Shown here in pieces: positions 1-8,907 of a DNA stretch of 34,184 nt. Under the pieces are notes generated by a model. That model saw nothing but the letters and a program-made list of their open reading frames with translations, did no database searches and was not told where the DNA came from. Both the position numbers and the translations under genes were made by a program. Source of the stretch: Acetobacteraceae bacterium AT-5844. Its GTDB lineage: Bacteria > Pseudomonadota > Alphaproteobacteria > Acetobacterales > Acetobacteraceae. Numbering within the stretch: position 1 is the stretch's first letter; the number at the start of each line of letters is the position of its first letter. The DNA lies in contig JH600023.1 in the NCBI GenBank assembly GCA_000245075.1, positions 1 through 34,184 on the forward strand, written 5' to 3'.

Positions 1-49
1 CGCCCGCGTCGCCCGCACCGACCCGCGTGCGAAGCTGAAGCCGGTCTGA
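1..49 (+). CDS. C-terminal end of an unidentified protein (partial)
   Basis: The first 15 codons visible are open in one frame and end at TGA 47-49, giving a basic tail that finishes TDPRAKLKPV. A strong hairpin starts 10 bases after the stop, as expected after a gene end. The fragment is too short to assign to any family. It is called only because of the frame and the terminator that follows. Confidence 0.45.
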   Translation, partial: ARVARTDPRAKLKPV

Positions 50-58
50 TCCGGTAAG

Positions 59-88
59 GCCGGAGGGAGAAGGTCTTCTCCCTCCGGC
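59..88. terminator. Bidirectional hairpin terminator between convergent genes
   Basis: A near-perfect inverted repeat: the arm at 60-72 (CCGGAGGGAGAAG) pairs with 75-87, and G59-C88 extends it. It lies between the plus-strand gene ending at 49 and gloA ending at 110 on the minus strand. No T-run follows on either side, so any factor-independent function is inferred from stem strength and position. Confidence 0.7.
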
Positions 89-109
89 AGCAGAGGCGGC
101 GGCCTGCCT

Positions 110-505
110 TCAGCCGAAGCGGCCGAATTTCTGCAGCACCTCGATACGGTAGCCATCGGGGTCCGTGACGAAGCAGAACTTCGCCATTGTCTTTCCCTCA
201 TGCTGCAATTCGCGCAGCGGCGTCGGGTTCAGCCCTTCCGCCGTCATGCGCGCATGCTCGATGGTCAGGTCGTCCACCACCACGGCCAGATGTCCATAGC
301 CATCGCCGAGCGCATAGGGTTCGGTACGCCCGTGGTTGACGGTCAGCTCCAACTCGAACTCGCCTTCCGCTGTCCGCAGATAGATCAAGGTGAAGTCGGC
401 GAAGCCGATGCGGTCCTTCACCTCCAGCCCGAAGGCGCGGCGGTAGAAGTCGAGCGAACGCGCTTCGTCGAGGACGCGGATCATGCTGTGGACGAGCTTG
501 GCCAT
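110..505 (-). CDS. gloA: Lactoylglutathione lyase (glyoxalase I)
   Basis: Glyoxalase I converts the hemithioacetal of methylglyoxal and glutathione to S-lactoylglutathione in the cytosol. The 131-residue length is normal for the single-domain bacterial enzyme. The two beta-alpha-beta-beta-beta halves are visible, with metal ligands at the family positions: H6, E53 in FELELT, H72 in GYGHLAV and E122 in YRIEVLQ. The start is ATG 505, with GGAG about 6 bases upstream. The gene is divergent from the dehydratase at 601 and shares a roughly 95-bp promoter region with it. It ends near a terminator shared with the gene on its left. Nothing unusual is seen. Confidence 0.93.
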   Translation of the reverse strand: MAKLVHSMIRVLDEARSLDFYRRAFGLEVKDRIGFADFTLIYLRTAEGEFELELTVNHGRTEPYALGDGYGHLAVVVDDLTIEHARMTAEGLNPTPLRELQHEGKTMAKFCFVTDPDGYRIEVLQKFGRFG

Positions 506-600
506 CGGGGTCTCCTGCGGGTCCGCCTTGGGGTACGATTGACAATCCTGGCCCCCCTCCTACCGTGGCCATCGGGAACGGAACAGGGACGAGCGGGACA

Positions 601-2319
601 ATGGCTAACGGCTTACGCAAAGGATTGACGAGCTACGGCGATGCGGGGTTCTCGCTGTTCCTCCGCAAGGCCTTCATCAAGGCTGCCGGTTATTCCGATG
701 ATGCGTTGGACCGCCCGATCGTCGGCATCACCGACACGGCGAGCGACTTCAACCCGTGCCATGGCAACGCGCCTCAGCTGATTGAGGCTGTGCGGCGCGG
801 CGTGATGCTGGCGGGCGGGTTGCCGATGAATTTCCCGACCATCTCCATCCACGAATCCTTTGCGCACCCTACCAGCATGTATCTGCGCAACCTGATGGCC
901 ATGGATACGGAGGAAATGATCCGTGCCCAGCCGATGGATGCCGTCGTGCTCATCGGTGGCTGCGATAAAACACTGCCGGCGCAGATCATGGGCGCGGCCA
1001 GCGCGGGCATCCCAGCCGTGGTGGTGCCTGTGGGGCCGATGGTCGTGGGACATCACCGGGGCGAAGTGCTGGGCGCCTGCACCGATTGCCGCCGCCTGTG
1101 GGGCCAGCATCGCGCCGGCAAGATCGATGAGGCCGAGATCGAGGTGATCAGCGGGCGGCTCGCGCCTTCTGTCGGCACCTGCATGGTGATGGGCACCGCC
1201 AGCACCATGGCCTGCATGATCGAGGCGATGGGCCTTTCCTTGCCCTACAGCGCCGCCATCCCCGCCCCGCATGCGGAGCGCCTGCGGGTGGGCGAGGCGA
1301 GCGGCAAGGCGGCGGTGGCCATGGCCACGCGGCAGGGGCCGAAGCCCTCTGCAATTCTCACCCCCGCTTCCTTCCGCAATGCCATGGTTGTGTTGCAGGC
1401 CATCGGTGGCTCCACCAATGGGCTGGTGCATCTTGCCGCCATAGCCGGGCGCACCGGCCACCGTATCGACCTGGAGGAGTTCGACCGCATCGGGCGTGAG
1501 GTCCCGGTGCTGGTCGACCTGAAGCCCAGCGGCGACCACTACATGGAACATTTCCACCACGCCGGCGGCATCCCGCGCCTGCTGGCGGAACTGGAACCGT
1601 TCCTGGACATGGATGCGCCCACCGTCACTGGCGGCACGTTGCGCGACTACGCCGCCATGGCCGAGGACGTGCCAGGCCAGACCGTCATCCGCCCGCGTTC
1701 CTCTCCCCTGAAGCAGACCGGCGGCATGGCGGTGCTGCGCGGCAACCTGGCGCCGGGCGGGGCGGTCATCAAGCATGCAGCTGCCACGCCCGCGCTGTTG
1801 CAGCACACCGGCCGCGCCGTGGTGTTCGACAGCGTCGAGGACATGACCAACCGGATCGATGATCCGGCGCTCGATGTCACCGCCGAGGACGTGCTGGTGC
1901 TGCGCAATGCCGGGCCGAAGGGCGCCCCCGGAATGCCAGAGGCCGGATACCTCCCCATTCCGAAGAAGCTGGCGCAGGCGGGGGTGAAGGACATGGTCCG
2001 CATTTCCGACGCGCGCATGAGCGGCACGGCTTTCGGCACCATCGTGCTGCACATCACGCCAGAAGCCGCTGTCGGTGGCCCGCTGGGGCTGGTGCGCACC
2101 GGGGACCGTATCCGGCTGGACGCCCCCGCGCGCGTGATCGAACTGCTGGTGGACGATGCGGAACTGGCCCGCCGTGCCGCGGAGCCGCGTGCCGCGCGCC
2201 CGGCGCCAAGCCGGGGCTATGCGAAGCTGTTCCACGACACGGTAACGCAGGCGGACCAGGGTTGTGACTTCGATTTCCTGATCGGTGCACCTGACGAGGC
2301 AGGGACGGGCGAAAGCTGA
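601..2319 (+). CDS. IlvD/Edd-family sugar-acid dehydratase (L-arabinonate dehydratase-like)
   Basis: This 572-residue protein belongs to the IlvD/Edd dehydratases, which remove water from 2,3-dihydroxy acids using an Fe-S cluster and Mg2+. Cysteines C53 (NPCHGN), C121 (GGCDKT) and C194 (GTCMVMGTAST) are spaced 68 and 73 residues apart. That is the spacing of the 2Fe-2S ligands in L-arabinonate dehydratase, and K123 sits at the carbamylated-lysine position. The late motif ARMSGTAFGT also fits the sugar-acid branch rather than IlvD proper. The substrate is likely an aldonic acid such as arabinonate, xylonate or galactonate, but cannot be fixed. An in-frame GTG at 565 would add 12 residues. ATG 601 is preferred because the family-like sequence begins there and purine-rich GGGACGAG precedes it. 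Confidence 0.88.
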   Translation: MANGLRKGLTSYGDAGFSLFLRKAFIKAAGYSDDALDRPIVGITDTASDFNPCHGNAPQLIEAVRRGVMLAGGLPMNFPTISIHESFAHPTSMYLRNLMAMDTEEMIRAQPMDAVVLIGGCDKTLPAQIMGAASAGIPAVVVPVGPMVVGHHRGEVLGACTDCRRLWGQHRAGKIDEAEIEVISGRLAPSVGTCMVMGTASTMACMIEAMGLSLPYSAAIPAPHAERLRVGEASGKAAVAMATRQGPKPSAILTPASFRNAMVVLQAIGGSTNGLVHLAAIAGRTGHRIDLEEFDRIGREVPVLVDLKPSGDHYMEHFHHAGGIPRLLAELEPFLDMDAPTVTGGTLRDYAAMAEDVPGQTVIRPRSSPLKQTGGMAVLRGNLAPGGAVIKHAAATPALLQHTGRAVVFDSVEDMTNRIDDPALDVTAEDVLVLRNAGPKGAPGMPEAGYLPIPKKLAQAGVKDMVRISDARMSGTAFGTIVLHITPEAAVGGPLGLVRTGDRIRLDAPARVIELLVDDAELARRAAEPRAARPAPSRGYAKLFHDTVTQADQGCDFDFLIGAPDEAGTGES

Positions 2320-2359
2320 CCCGCCGCCACCCGATTCGCTGCGCGGTGTACCGATTTTA

Positions 2360-2390
2360 GAAACCGGCTGGCGGGTGCTGGCCGGGTTTC
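2360..2390 (+). terminator. Probable terminator of the dehydratase gene
   Basis: GAAACCGGC (2360-2368) pairs with GCCGGGTTTC (2381-2390) with a single bulged G, leaving a 12-base loop, 40 bases after the dehydratase stop. The T-rich 3' arm is followed by ATTGTG. It is weaker than the other hairpins in the window. Confidence 0.45.
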
Positions 2391-2420
2391 ATTGTGCGGA
2401 ATAAATATCGCTAAAATGAA

Positions 2421-2439
2421 AGTATCACTGAGTGATACT
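2421..2439. promoter_or_regulatory. Perfect 19-bp palindrome, operator candidate
   Basis: AGTATCACTGAGTGATACT has two 9-base arms around a central G. Inverted copies of GCGGAAT/ATTCCGC at 2396-2402 and 2453-2459, and of TTGTG/CACAA at 2392-2396 and 2449-2453, flank it roughly symmetrically. TATCGC is directly repeated at 2406 and 2439. The symmetry suggests a dimeric repressor site, but no regulator gene is adjacent. Which flanking gene it serves is not shown. Confidence 0.45.
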
Positions 2440-2712
2440 ATCGCAGTGCACAATTCCGCCTAACAACATAGCGCCAAATGCCTTGATTTTGTGCGGCGCA
2501 CGCGGAACAGCGGCCATGTTGCGTTGCAGCGTGACGGTTTTTGGGGTGACCATCACGCGCTCCCTGTGCTGGCATATGCCTTGCTTGAACTTGCTGACGT
2601 ATTTGGTCTTACCCCTGCCGGTTGCAGAAGCCCCGTGGACGGGGGCGAAGTTTCTCTGCTTCTGTTTGCAGCGAACCACCGTTTCGCGCTCGCTTAGGCC
2701 TGGAGATCTGTG

Positions 2713-4230
2713 ATGACCCCCACCCGTCGCGCTCTACTTCTTGCCGGTGGCAGCTTGCCTTTTCTGCGGGTTCCCGCCCGCGCCCAGGCTTCGGCTGGCG
2801 TCCTGCGTTTTGGCCTCTCCGCCTTTCCACCCAACCTGCAGCCCTGGGTGAGTACCGGTGCCTCCGCTGGCACTGTGAAGATGCTGATCCACCGCCGCCT
2901 CGTTTCTTACGATGAGAAGGGCGAGCTGCGCGGTGAGCTGGCGACCTCCTGGTCCCACGAACAGGATGGCGCCTGGACCTTCAAGCTGAATCCTGCGGCC
3001 AAGTTCCAGAATGGCGAGCCGGTTACGGCTGAGGACATCAAGTGGAATATCGAGCAGATCGCCGGCGAGCGTTCCACCGCTTACATGCGCAGTCAGCTCC
3101 AGAGCGTTTCGAAGATTGAAACGCCGGACGCCCATACCGTCCGCCTCTTCACCAAGGAGCCGGTGGCGCCGCTGCCGCATTGGTTCGCCGGCTACAACAT
3201 GGGCATGATCTGGCGGAAGTCGGAGGCCAGTAACCCGATCGGCGCCGGGCCCTTCCGCGTCGGCGGCCAGGAGCGTGGCAGCTCCATGGAACTGGTGGCC
3301 GTGCCGAACCACTGGCAGCAGGGCCTGCCGAAGGTGAAGGCCATTCGTATGACGGTCTATGCGGATGAGAACCTCCGCGCCGCGGCGCTGCAATCCGGCG
3401 ACGTGGACATGATCGAGTATGTGCCGTGGCAGTCCATGAACGCGGTGGAGGCCGACCCGCGTCTCGCGCTGGATGCCGTCGAGGGGCCGTTCATGGATGT
3501 CGTCTTCAACGGTGCCCGTGGGCCGTTCACCGATGCCCGCGTCCGCCGTGCGGTGGCCCACGCCATCCGGCGCGAGGATATCGTGAAGGCCGCGTTCTTC
3601 GGCCGTGGCAAGCCGTTGGAAGGCCTGCCGATCATCGAAGGCTCGCCCTATTACGATGCGGAGCTGGCGAAGGGCTGGGCCTATGACCCAGCGCGCGCCA
3701 AGGCTCTGCTGGCCGAGGCGGGGGTGCCCAACGGTTTCCAGACAACGCTGCTGGCGACAGCGCAATACGGCATGCACAAGGATACGGCCGAGGTCGTGCA
3801 GCAGCACCTCGCCGCTATCGGCATTCAGTGCGAACTCCGCCTGCCGGACTGGTCCACGCGCGTCAGCCTCGGCACACGCGGACAGTACGAGATCGCCATC
3901 CATGGCACCGCTGCTGAGAACAACGACCCGGATGGGCTGACGGCGTTCTTCGACACCTCGCTTTCACCCTCCCACGGCCGCTCCTACATGGTGCAGGCGC
4001 CGCGCACCGTGGCCGCGCTGGCCAAGGGCCGCATGGAATTCGACCCGCAGAAGCGCGTGGAGGCCTATAAGGAGTTCCAGCGCGCGGCGCTGGAGGAAGT
4101 GCCCATGGTCTGCCTCGCCTGGCGCTCCCAGGGCTATGGCATGGACAAGAGCGTGAAGGGCTTCGTGAACCTGCCCGGCGCTCTCACCACCTCCTCGGGC
4201 GCCATGCTCGAGCAGACGTATTTCGGCTGA
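2713..4230 (+). CDS. Peptide/nickel-type ABC transporter substrate-binding protein (SBP family 5)
   Basis: This is the periplasmic solute receptor of the importer encoded by the next three genes. The N-terminus TPTRRALLLAGGSLPFL... ends in ARAQA, a Tat- or Sec-type signal with a likely cleavage near residue 26. The rest is typical of DppA/DdpA-like cluster C proteins: an early segment GELATSWSHEQDG..WTFKL, then AKFQNGEPVTAEDIKWN, then VRRAVAHAIRREDIV near the middle. The 505-residue length is normal. ATG 2713 is chosen over the GTG just before it because GGAG at 2702-2705 is then 7 bases away. The ligand may be a peptide, sugar or amide and cannot be read from sequence. The stop overlaps the next start (TGATG). 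Confidence 0.92.
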   Translation: MTPTRRALLLAGGSLPFLRVPARAQASAGVLRFGLSAFPPNLQPWVSTGASAGTVKMLIHRRLVSYDEKGELRGELATSWSHEQDGAWTFKLNPAAKFQNGEPVTAEDIKWNIEQIAGERSTAYMRSQLQSVSKIETPDAHTVRLFTKEPVAPLPHWFAGYNMGMIWRKSEASNPIGAGPFRVGGQERGSSMELVAVPNHWQQGLPKVKAIRMTVYADENLRAAALQSGDVDMIEYVPWQSMNAVEADPRLALDAVEGPFMDVVFNGARGPFTDARVRRAVAHAIRREDIVKAAFFGRGKPLEGLPIIEGSPYYDAELAKGWAYDPARAKALLAEAGVPNGFQTTLLATAQYGMHKDTAEVVQQHLAAIGIQCELRLPDWSTRVSLGTRGQYEIAIHGTAAENNDPDGLTAFFDTSLSPSHGRSYMVQAPRTVAALAKGRMEFDPQKRVEAYKEFQRAALEEVPMVCLAWRSQGYGMDKSVKGFVNLPGALTTSSGAMLEQTYFG

Positions 4231-5180
4231 TGCGCTGGTTCCTCCGCCGAATAGGCGTGTCCCTCGCGTTGGCCTGGATCGTGGCCACGATCGTTTTCAT
4301 GACCCTGCACATGGTGCCGGGCGACCCTGCGGAGATCCTGCTCTCCACCGGCGGCGTGGCGCCGGACCCGGCGGCCGTCGCGGAACTGCGCGAAAGGCTG
4401 GGGCTGGAACTGCCGCTGATGACCCAGTACGGCAACTTCCTGCTCGGCCTGACACGTGGTGATCTGGGCGTGTCTCTGGTCGATGAATATCCGGTTCTGG
4501 ATGAAATCGCGTTGCGCCTGCCGCGCACGCTGGAGCTGATCTTCGCCGGCACCATCATTGCCGTCATCGTCGCGCTGCCAGCGGGCACTTACGCCGCTCT
4601 GCATCGGGGCGGGCTGTTCGACCGCATTGCCTCCGGCACCGCCGCGCTCCTGCTGGCCGTGCCGGTCTTCGTGGTCGGCACCGTGCTGGTGCTGGTGCTG
4701 GCGCAGATGCTGCGGCTGATGCCGGCCGGCGGCTACGTGCCCTTCGCGCAGAATCCCTTACAGCACCTCACGCTTCTCGCACTGCCCGCCCTCGCCATCG
4801 CGAAGGGCCTGGCCGCGGTGGTGTTCCGCATGACACGCGCCTCGGTGCTGGATGCACTGTCCCGCGACTATGTCCGCACCGCCCGTGCCAAAGGCATCTC
4901 GCCCACTCGCGTGCTGGTGCGCCATGTGGTTCGCAATGCGCTGACGCCGGTTCTCACCGTGCTTGGCCTGCATATGGGCACGCTGCTCGGTGGCACCGTT
5001 CTCGTCGAATACGTCTTCAACTGGCCGGGCATGTCCACGCCGCTGCTGCGTGCTGTGGAAGCGCGCGACTACCCGATGGTCGTCGGCATCGTGCTGACGA
5101 TTTCCGGGCTGTTCCTGCTGATCAACCTGATCATGGACCTGCTCTACGCCGCCCTCGATCCGCGGATCCGCACGGCATGA
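4230..5180 (+). CDS. ABC transporter permease, DppB type
   Basis: An inner-membrane permease of 316 residues with about six hydrophobic segments and the N-terminal signature FMTLHMVPGDPAEIL of DppB/GsiC-like proteins. The cytoplasmic EAA-type coupling loop that contacts the ATPases is seen near residues 205-225 (DALSRDYVRTARAKG). The C-terminal FNWPGMSTPLLRAVEARDYP block is typical of the family. The start ATG overlaps the binding-protein stop, and its own stop overlaps the next start (ATGA), so the genes are translationally coupled. It pairs with the permease half of the next protein. Confidence 0.93.
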   Translation: MRWFLRRIGVSLALAWIVATIVFMTLHMVPGDPAEILLSTGGVAPDPAAVAELRERLGLELPLMTQYGNFLLGLTRGDLGVSLVDEYPVLDEIALRLPRTLELIFAGTIIAVIVALPAGTYAALHRGGLFDRIASGTAALLLAVPVFVVGTVLVLVLAQMLRLMPAGGYVPFAQNPLQHLTLLALPALAIAKGLAAVVFRMTRASVLDALSRDYVRTARAKGISPTRVLVRHVVRNALTPVLTVLGLHMGTLLGGTVLVEYVFNWPGMSTPLLRAVEARDYPMVVGIVLTISGLFLLINLIMDLLYAALDPRIRTA

Positions 5181-7017
5181 AGAAGCTCTGGATTCCGGGC
5201 GCGATCGTCGCGCTGATCATTCTCCTGGCCGTGCTGGCGCCGGTGCTTGGGCTGCCGGACCCCGTACGGCAGGACATCGCCAACCGCCTCGCCGGTCCCA
5301 TGGATGGCTCGCCTCTGGGCCGTGACGAATTCGGGCGTGATGTGCTCTCCCGCCTCATCTGGGGTGCGCGCACCAGCCTGAGCGTCGCTTTCGCCTCGGC
5401 CATCATCGCCGGTATCATCGGCACGGCCTTCGGGCTGATCGGCGGGTGGTTCCGGGGCCTCGGTGAGATCCTCACCGTGCGCAGCATGGATATCATCCTG
5501 TGCTTCCCGCCCGTGCTGCTGGCGCTGCTGGTGGTCACGCTGATGGGGCCGGGCGCGGGCACGCTGATCCTGGTGCTCTCCGTGCTGTACCTGCCGGGCT
5601 TCGCGCGCGTCACCTATGCGGAGGTGCTCTCCGCCCGCAGCCTCGATTATGTGGAGGCGGTACGCGCGCTGGGTGCTCCCACCGGGCGCATCCTGCTCCG
5701 CACCGTGTTGCCGAATGTCGCGGGGCCGGTGCTGGTGCAGCTCTCCCTGGCCGTGGCCTCGGCCGTGGTGCTGGAAAGTGGCCTGTCCTTCCTCGGCCTC
5801 GGCGTGGTGCCGCCGGCTCCGTCCTGGGGCCTGATGATCCGGGGCGCACGCGCGACCATGGAGCAGGCGCCGATGCTGCTGCTGTGGCCCTGTGTCGCGC
5901 TGACGCTCACCATCCTGGCGATGAACCTGCTTTGCGACGGGCTGCGTGACGCGGTGGACCCCCGCACGCCCGCCACCCGCAAGCGGTTTCGCGTGGTGGA
6001 CCGGCTGTTGCCCGGCCTGCTGCCGGCATCCGCGCCGCGTACCGATGCGGTGCTGGATGTACGTGACCTGACGGTGGAAATCGCCACCCCGCGCGGCGCC
6101 ATCCGCCCCGTCCAAGGCGTGTCGCTGGCAGTGCATGCCGGCGAGACCCTGGCGGTGGTCGGTGAGAGCGGCTCCGGCAAATCCGTGACGGCGACGACCG
6201 TCATGGGGCTGATGCCACCGATCGCCCGGCCCGTTGAAGGCCATGCCTGGTTCGGCGGCAGGGATTTGCTGTCGCTGAAGGAACCCGAACTGCGCGCGCT
6301 GCGTGGTGGCCCGATGGCCATGGTGTTCCAGGACCCCATGAGCAGCCTGAACCCGGTGCACACCGTGGGTGCCCAGGTTGTGGAAGCCATTCAGGCGCAT
6401 CAGAAGGTCTCGTCGAGCGAGGCCTGGGCGCAGGCGGAGGCGCTGTTCAAGCGCGTCGGCATCGCCGACCCCGCCAAGCGGCTGCGCGTCTATCCGCACG
6501 AAATGTCGGGCGGCATGCGGCAGCGCGTAATGATCGCGATGGCCATCGCCAACCGGCCGAAGCTGCTGATCTGCGACGAGCCGACCACGGCGCTGGACGT
6601 GACGGTGCAGGCGCAGATCCTGGACCTGCTGAACGAGCTGAAGCGCGAGACGGGCATGGGGATGATCTTCATCACCCACAGCCTCGGCGTGGTCTCGGAA
6701 ATCGCGGACCGCGTGGCGGTGATGTATGCCGGCCAAGTGGTGGAGCAGGGCAGCGTGGCGGAAGTGTTCAGCCACCCGCTGCATCCCTACACACGCGCCC
6801 TGCTGGCCGCCGTGCCGGAAGGGGACGAACCGCCGCAGGGCATTCCCGGCATTGTGCCGCCGCCGCACGCTTTCCCGGTCGGCTGCCGCTTCGCACCCCG
6901 CTGCAAGTTCGCGACCGCGGCCTGCACGGAAGCACCGCTGCCGCTCGAGGAAATCCGTGCGGACCGGCAGGTGCGCTGCATCCGCTGGCATGAACTGACG
7001 AGCACGGAGGCCGCGGC

Positions 7018-7021
<4 letters not shown>
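5177..7021 (+). CDS. Fused ABC permease (DppC type) and ATPase (DppD type)
   Basis: One 614-residue protein carries two subunits that are usually separate. Residues 1 to about 262 are a DppC-like permease, with the [21 protein letters not shown] motif, membrane segments and the coupling loop [14 protein letters not shown]. After a basic linker, residues 285-614 are an OppD/DppD-type ATPase: Walker A GESGSGKS at 329-336, signature MSGGMRQR near 443, Walker B LLICDEP near 463-469, and H-loop ITHS near 501. The end has the Cys-containing oligopeptide-transporter tail ([14 protein letters not shown]). No stop or frameshift lies at the join. Start and stop each overlap a neighbouring gene by 4 bases. 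Such fusions are known in this transporter class. Confidence 0.92.
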
Positions 7022-7992
<971 letters not shown>

Positions 7993-8027
7993 ACCGCCCG
8001 GTTCCAACAGAAGAACGGAGTTCAAGC

Positions 8028-8852
8028 GTGGCTGCACTGACGAAGCCCAAGGTTCATATGGGCACGCTGACTGGCGGGGAGGGGCGTGAAGCCTTTGCCA
8101 AGAACCCGATCATCCTGCTGCCGATGGGCAGCCATGAGGATCAGGGCCCGCACGCGCCGATGGGCGACTACCTCCTCGCCGAGAAGGTGGCCGAGCTGGC
8201 CGCCATCCGCGCCACCGAGGCCGGTACGCCAACCTATGTGGCGCCCGTGCTGCCCTTCGGCGGCGCCGACTGGTTCGGCCCGATGATCGGTGGCATAGCC
8301 ATCAGCCAGGCGACGCTGACCTCCGTCATCACCGACATGGTGGAGAGCCTGCATCGCAATGGCCTGACGCGGATCATCGTGATCAACGGCCATGGCGGCA
8401 ATGTCGGCCCGATCGCCGAGGTGGCGCGCAAGCTCTACCTGGAAAAGAAGATCGTCCTGCCGAGCCTGTATCTCTGGAAGATCAGCTACGGCCTGCTGCC
8501 GGGCCTGATTGGCGCGGAGAAGGCCAAGGCCGTCTCCGGCCATGGCGCGGACCCGCTGACCTCCATCGGCCTGCATCTCTTCCCGGAACTGATCCGCAAG
8601 GATCTGATCCCCGAAGGCAAGCCGCTGAAGAACGACAGCGTCTTCGGCCTGCCCTATACCGGCCTGGGCACCGCCAATTTCGACGGCGCAGAAGTCGGCC
8701 TGCCGATGGAATATGACGACACCTATCATGATGGTGTCGCCAAGGGTGACCCGAAGCTTTGCTCCGCCGAGACCGGCGCGGTGCTGGTGGGCAAGCTGAC
8801 CGATATCGTGGCGCGCTTCTCCGCCCACTTCGCCAGCAAGATCCCGGCCTGA
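8028..8852 (+). CDS. Creatininase-family amidohydrolase (variant metal-site motif)
   Basis: A 274-residue cytosolic protein of the creatininase fold, a family of metal-dependent hydrolases acting on cyclic or linear amides. The motif region GSHEDQGPHAPMGDYLLAE (residues 34-52) and VINGHGGN identify it. In creatininase the first motif reads EQHGPHLP, with E and the H two residues later as metal ligands. Here that His is Gln (Q39), and the following Asp is one residue nearer. GTG 8028 is chosen because AACGGAG sits 7 bases upstream; frames further upstream lie inside the ATPase gene. As last gene of the importer operon it probably processes the imported compound. The substrate is unknown. Confidence 0.85.
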   Translation: MAALTKPKVHMGTLTGGEGREAFAKNPIILLPMGSHEDQGPHAPMGDYLLAEKVAELAAIRATEAGTPTYVAPVLPFGGADWFGPMIGGIAISQATLTSVITDMVESLHRNGLTRIIVINGHGGNVGPIAEVARKLYLEKKIVLPSLYLWKISYGLLPGLIGAEKAKAVSGHGADPLTSIGLHLFPELIRKDLIPEGKPLKNDSVFGLPYTGLGTANFDGAEVGLPMEYDDTYHDGVAKGDPKLCSAETGAVLVGKLTDIVARFSAHFASKIPA

Positions 8853-8867
8853 TACGCCGCCCAGTCG

Positions 8868-8895
8868 GCCTGGGGGGCAGTAATGTCCCCCAGGC
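8868..8895. terminator. Hairpin terminator between convergent genes
   Basis: GCCTGGGGG (8868-8876) pairs perfectly with CCCCCAGGC (8887-8895) around a 10-base loop. It starts 15 bases after the creatininase stop and just before the minus-strand ligase-like gene ends at 8908, so it can serve both. A short T-containing tract follows on the plus strand. Confidence 0.7.
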
Positions 8896-8907
8896 TCCTG
8901 ACTTGCT

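Larger units (their letters stand above)
2320..2712. other. AT-richer intergenic region with no convincing gene
   Basis: This 393-bp gap is clearly less GC-rich than its surroundings, especially 2390-2460. It contains the ilvD-side hairpin, a perfect 19-bp palindrome inside a larger inverted repeat, and a short dyad CCCCGTGGACGGGG at 2631-2644. A 42-codon minus-strand frame (2553 to 2425) starts with ATG behind GGGAG at 6-base spacing, but its product resembles nothing I know, so it is not called as a gene. The downstream part probably carries the promoter and leader of the importer operon. Confidence 0.5.

Noticed and set aside
613-2235. 540-codon minus-strand open frame opposite the dehydratase
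   Set aside because: Its product is rich in His, Arg, Gln and Gly with no domain. The plus-strand frame matches the IlvD/Edd family throughout. Long antisense frames are expected at this GC content.
601-2319. IlvD of branched-chain amino acid synthesis
   Set aside because: Cysteine spacing and the ARMSGTAFGT motif fit the 2Fe-2S sugar-acid dehydratases better.
2390-2460. Insertion-sequence end or intrinsic terminator
   Set aside because: No transposase remnant or target duplication is visible. The central 19-bp dyad has a one-base centre and no T-run, so an operator reading fits better.
5144-6991. 615-codon minus-strand open frame opposite the permease-ATPase gene
   Set aside because: Low-complexity His/Arg/Gln/Gly product exactly shadowing a well-supported gene. 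No family motif.
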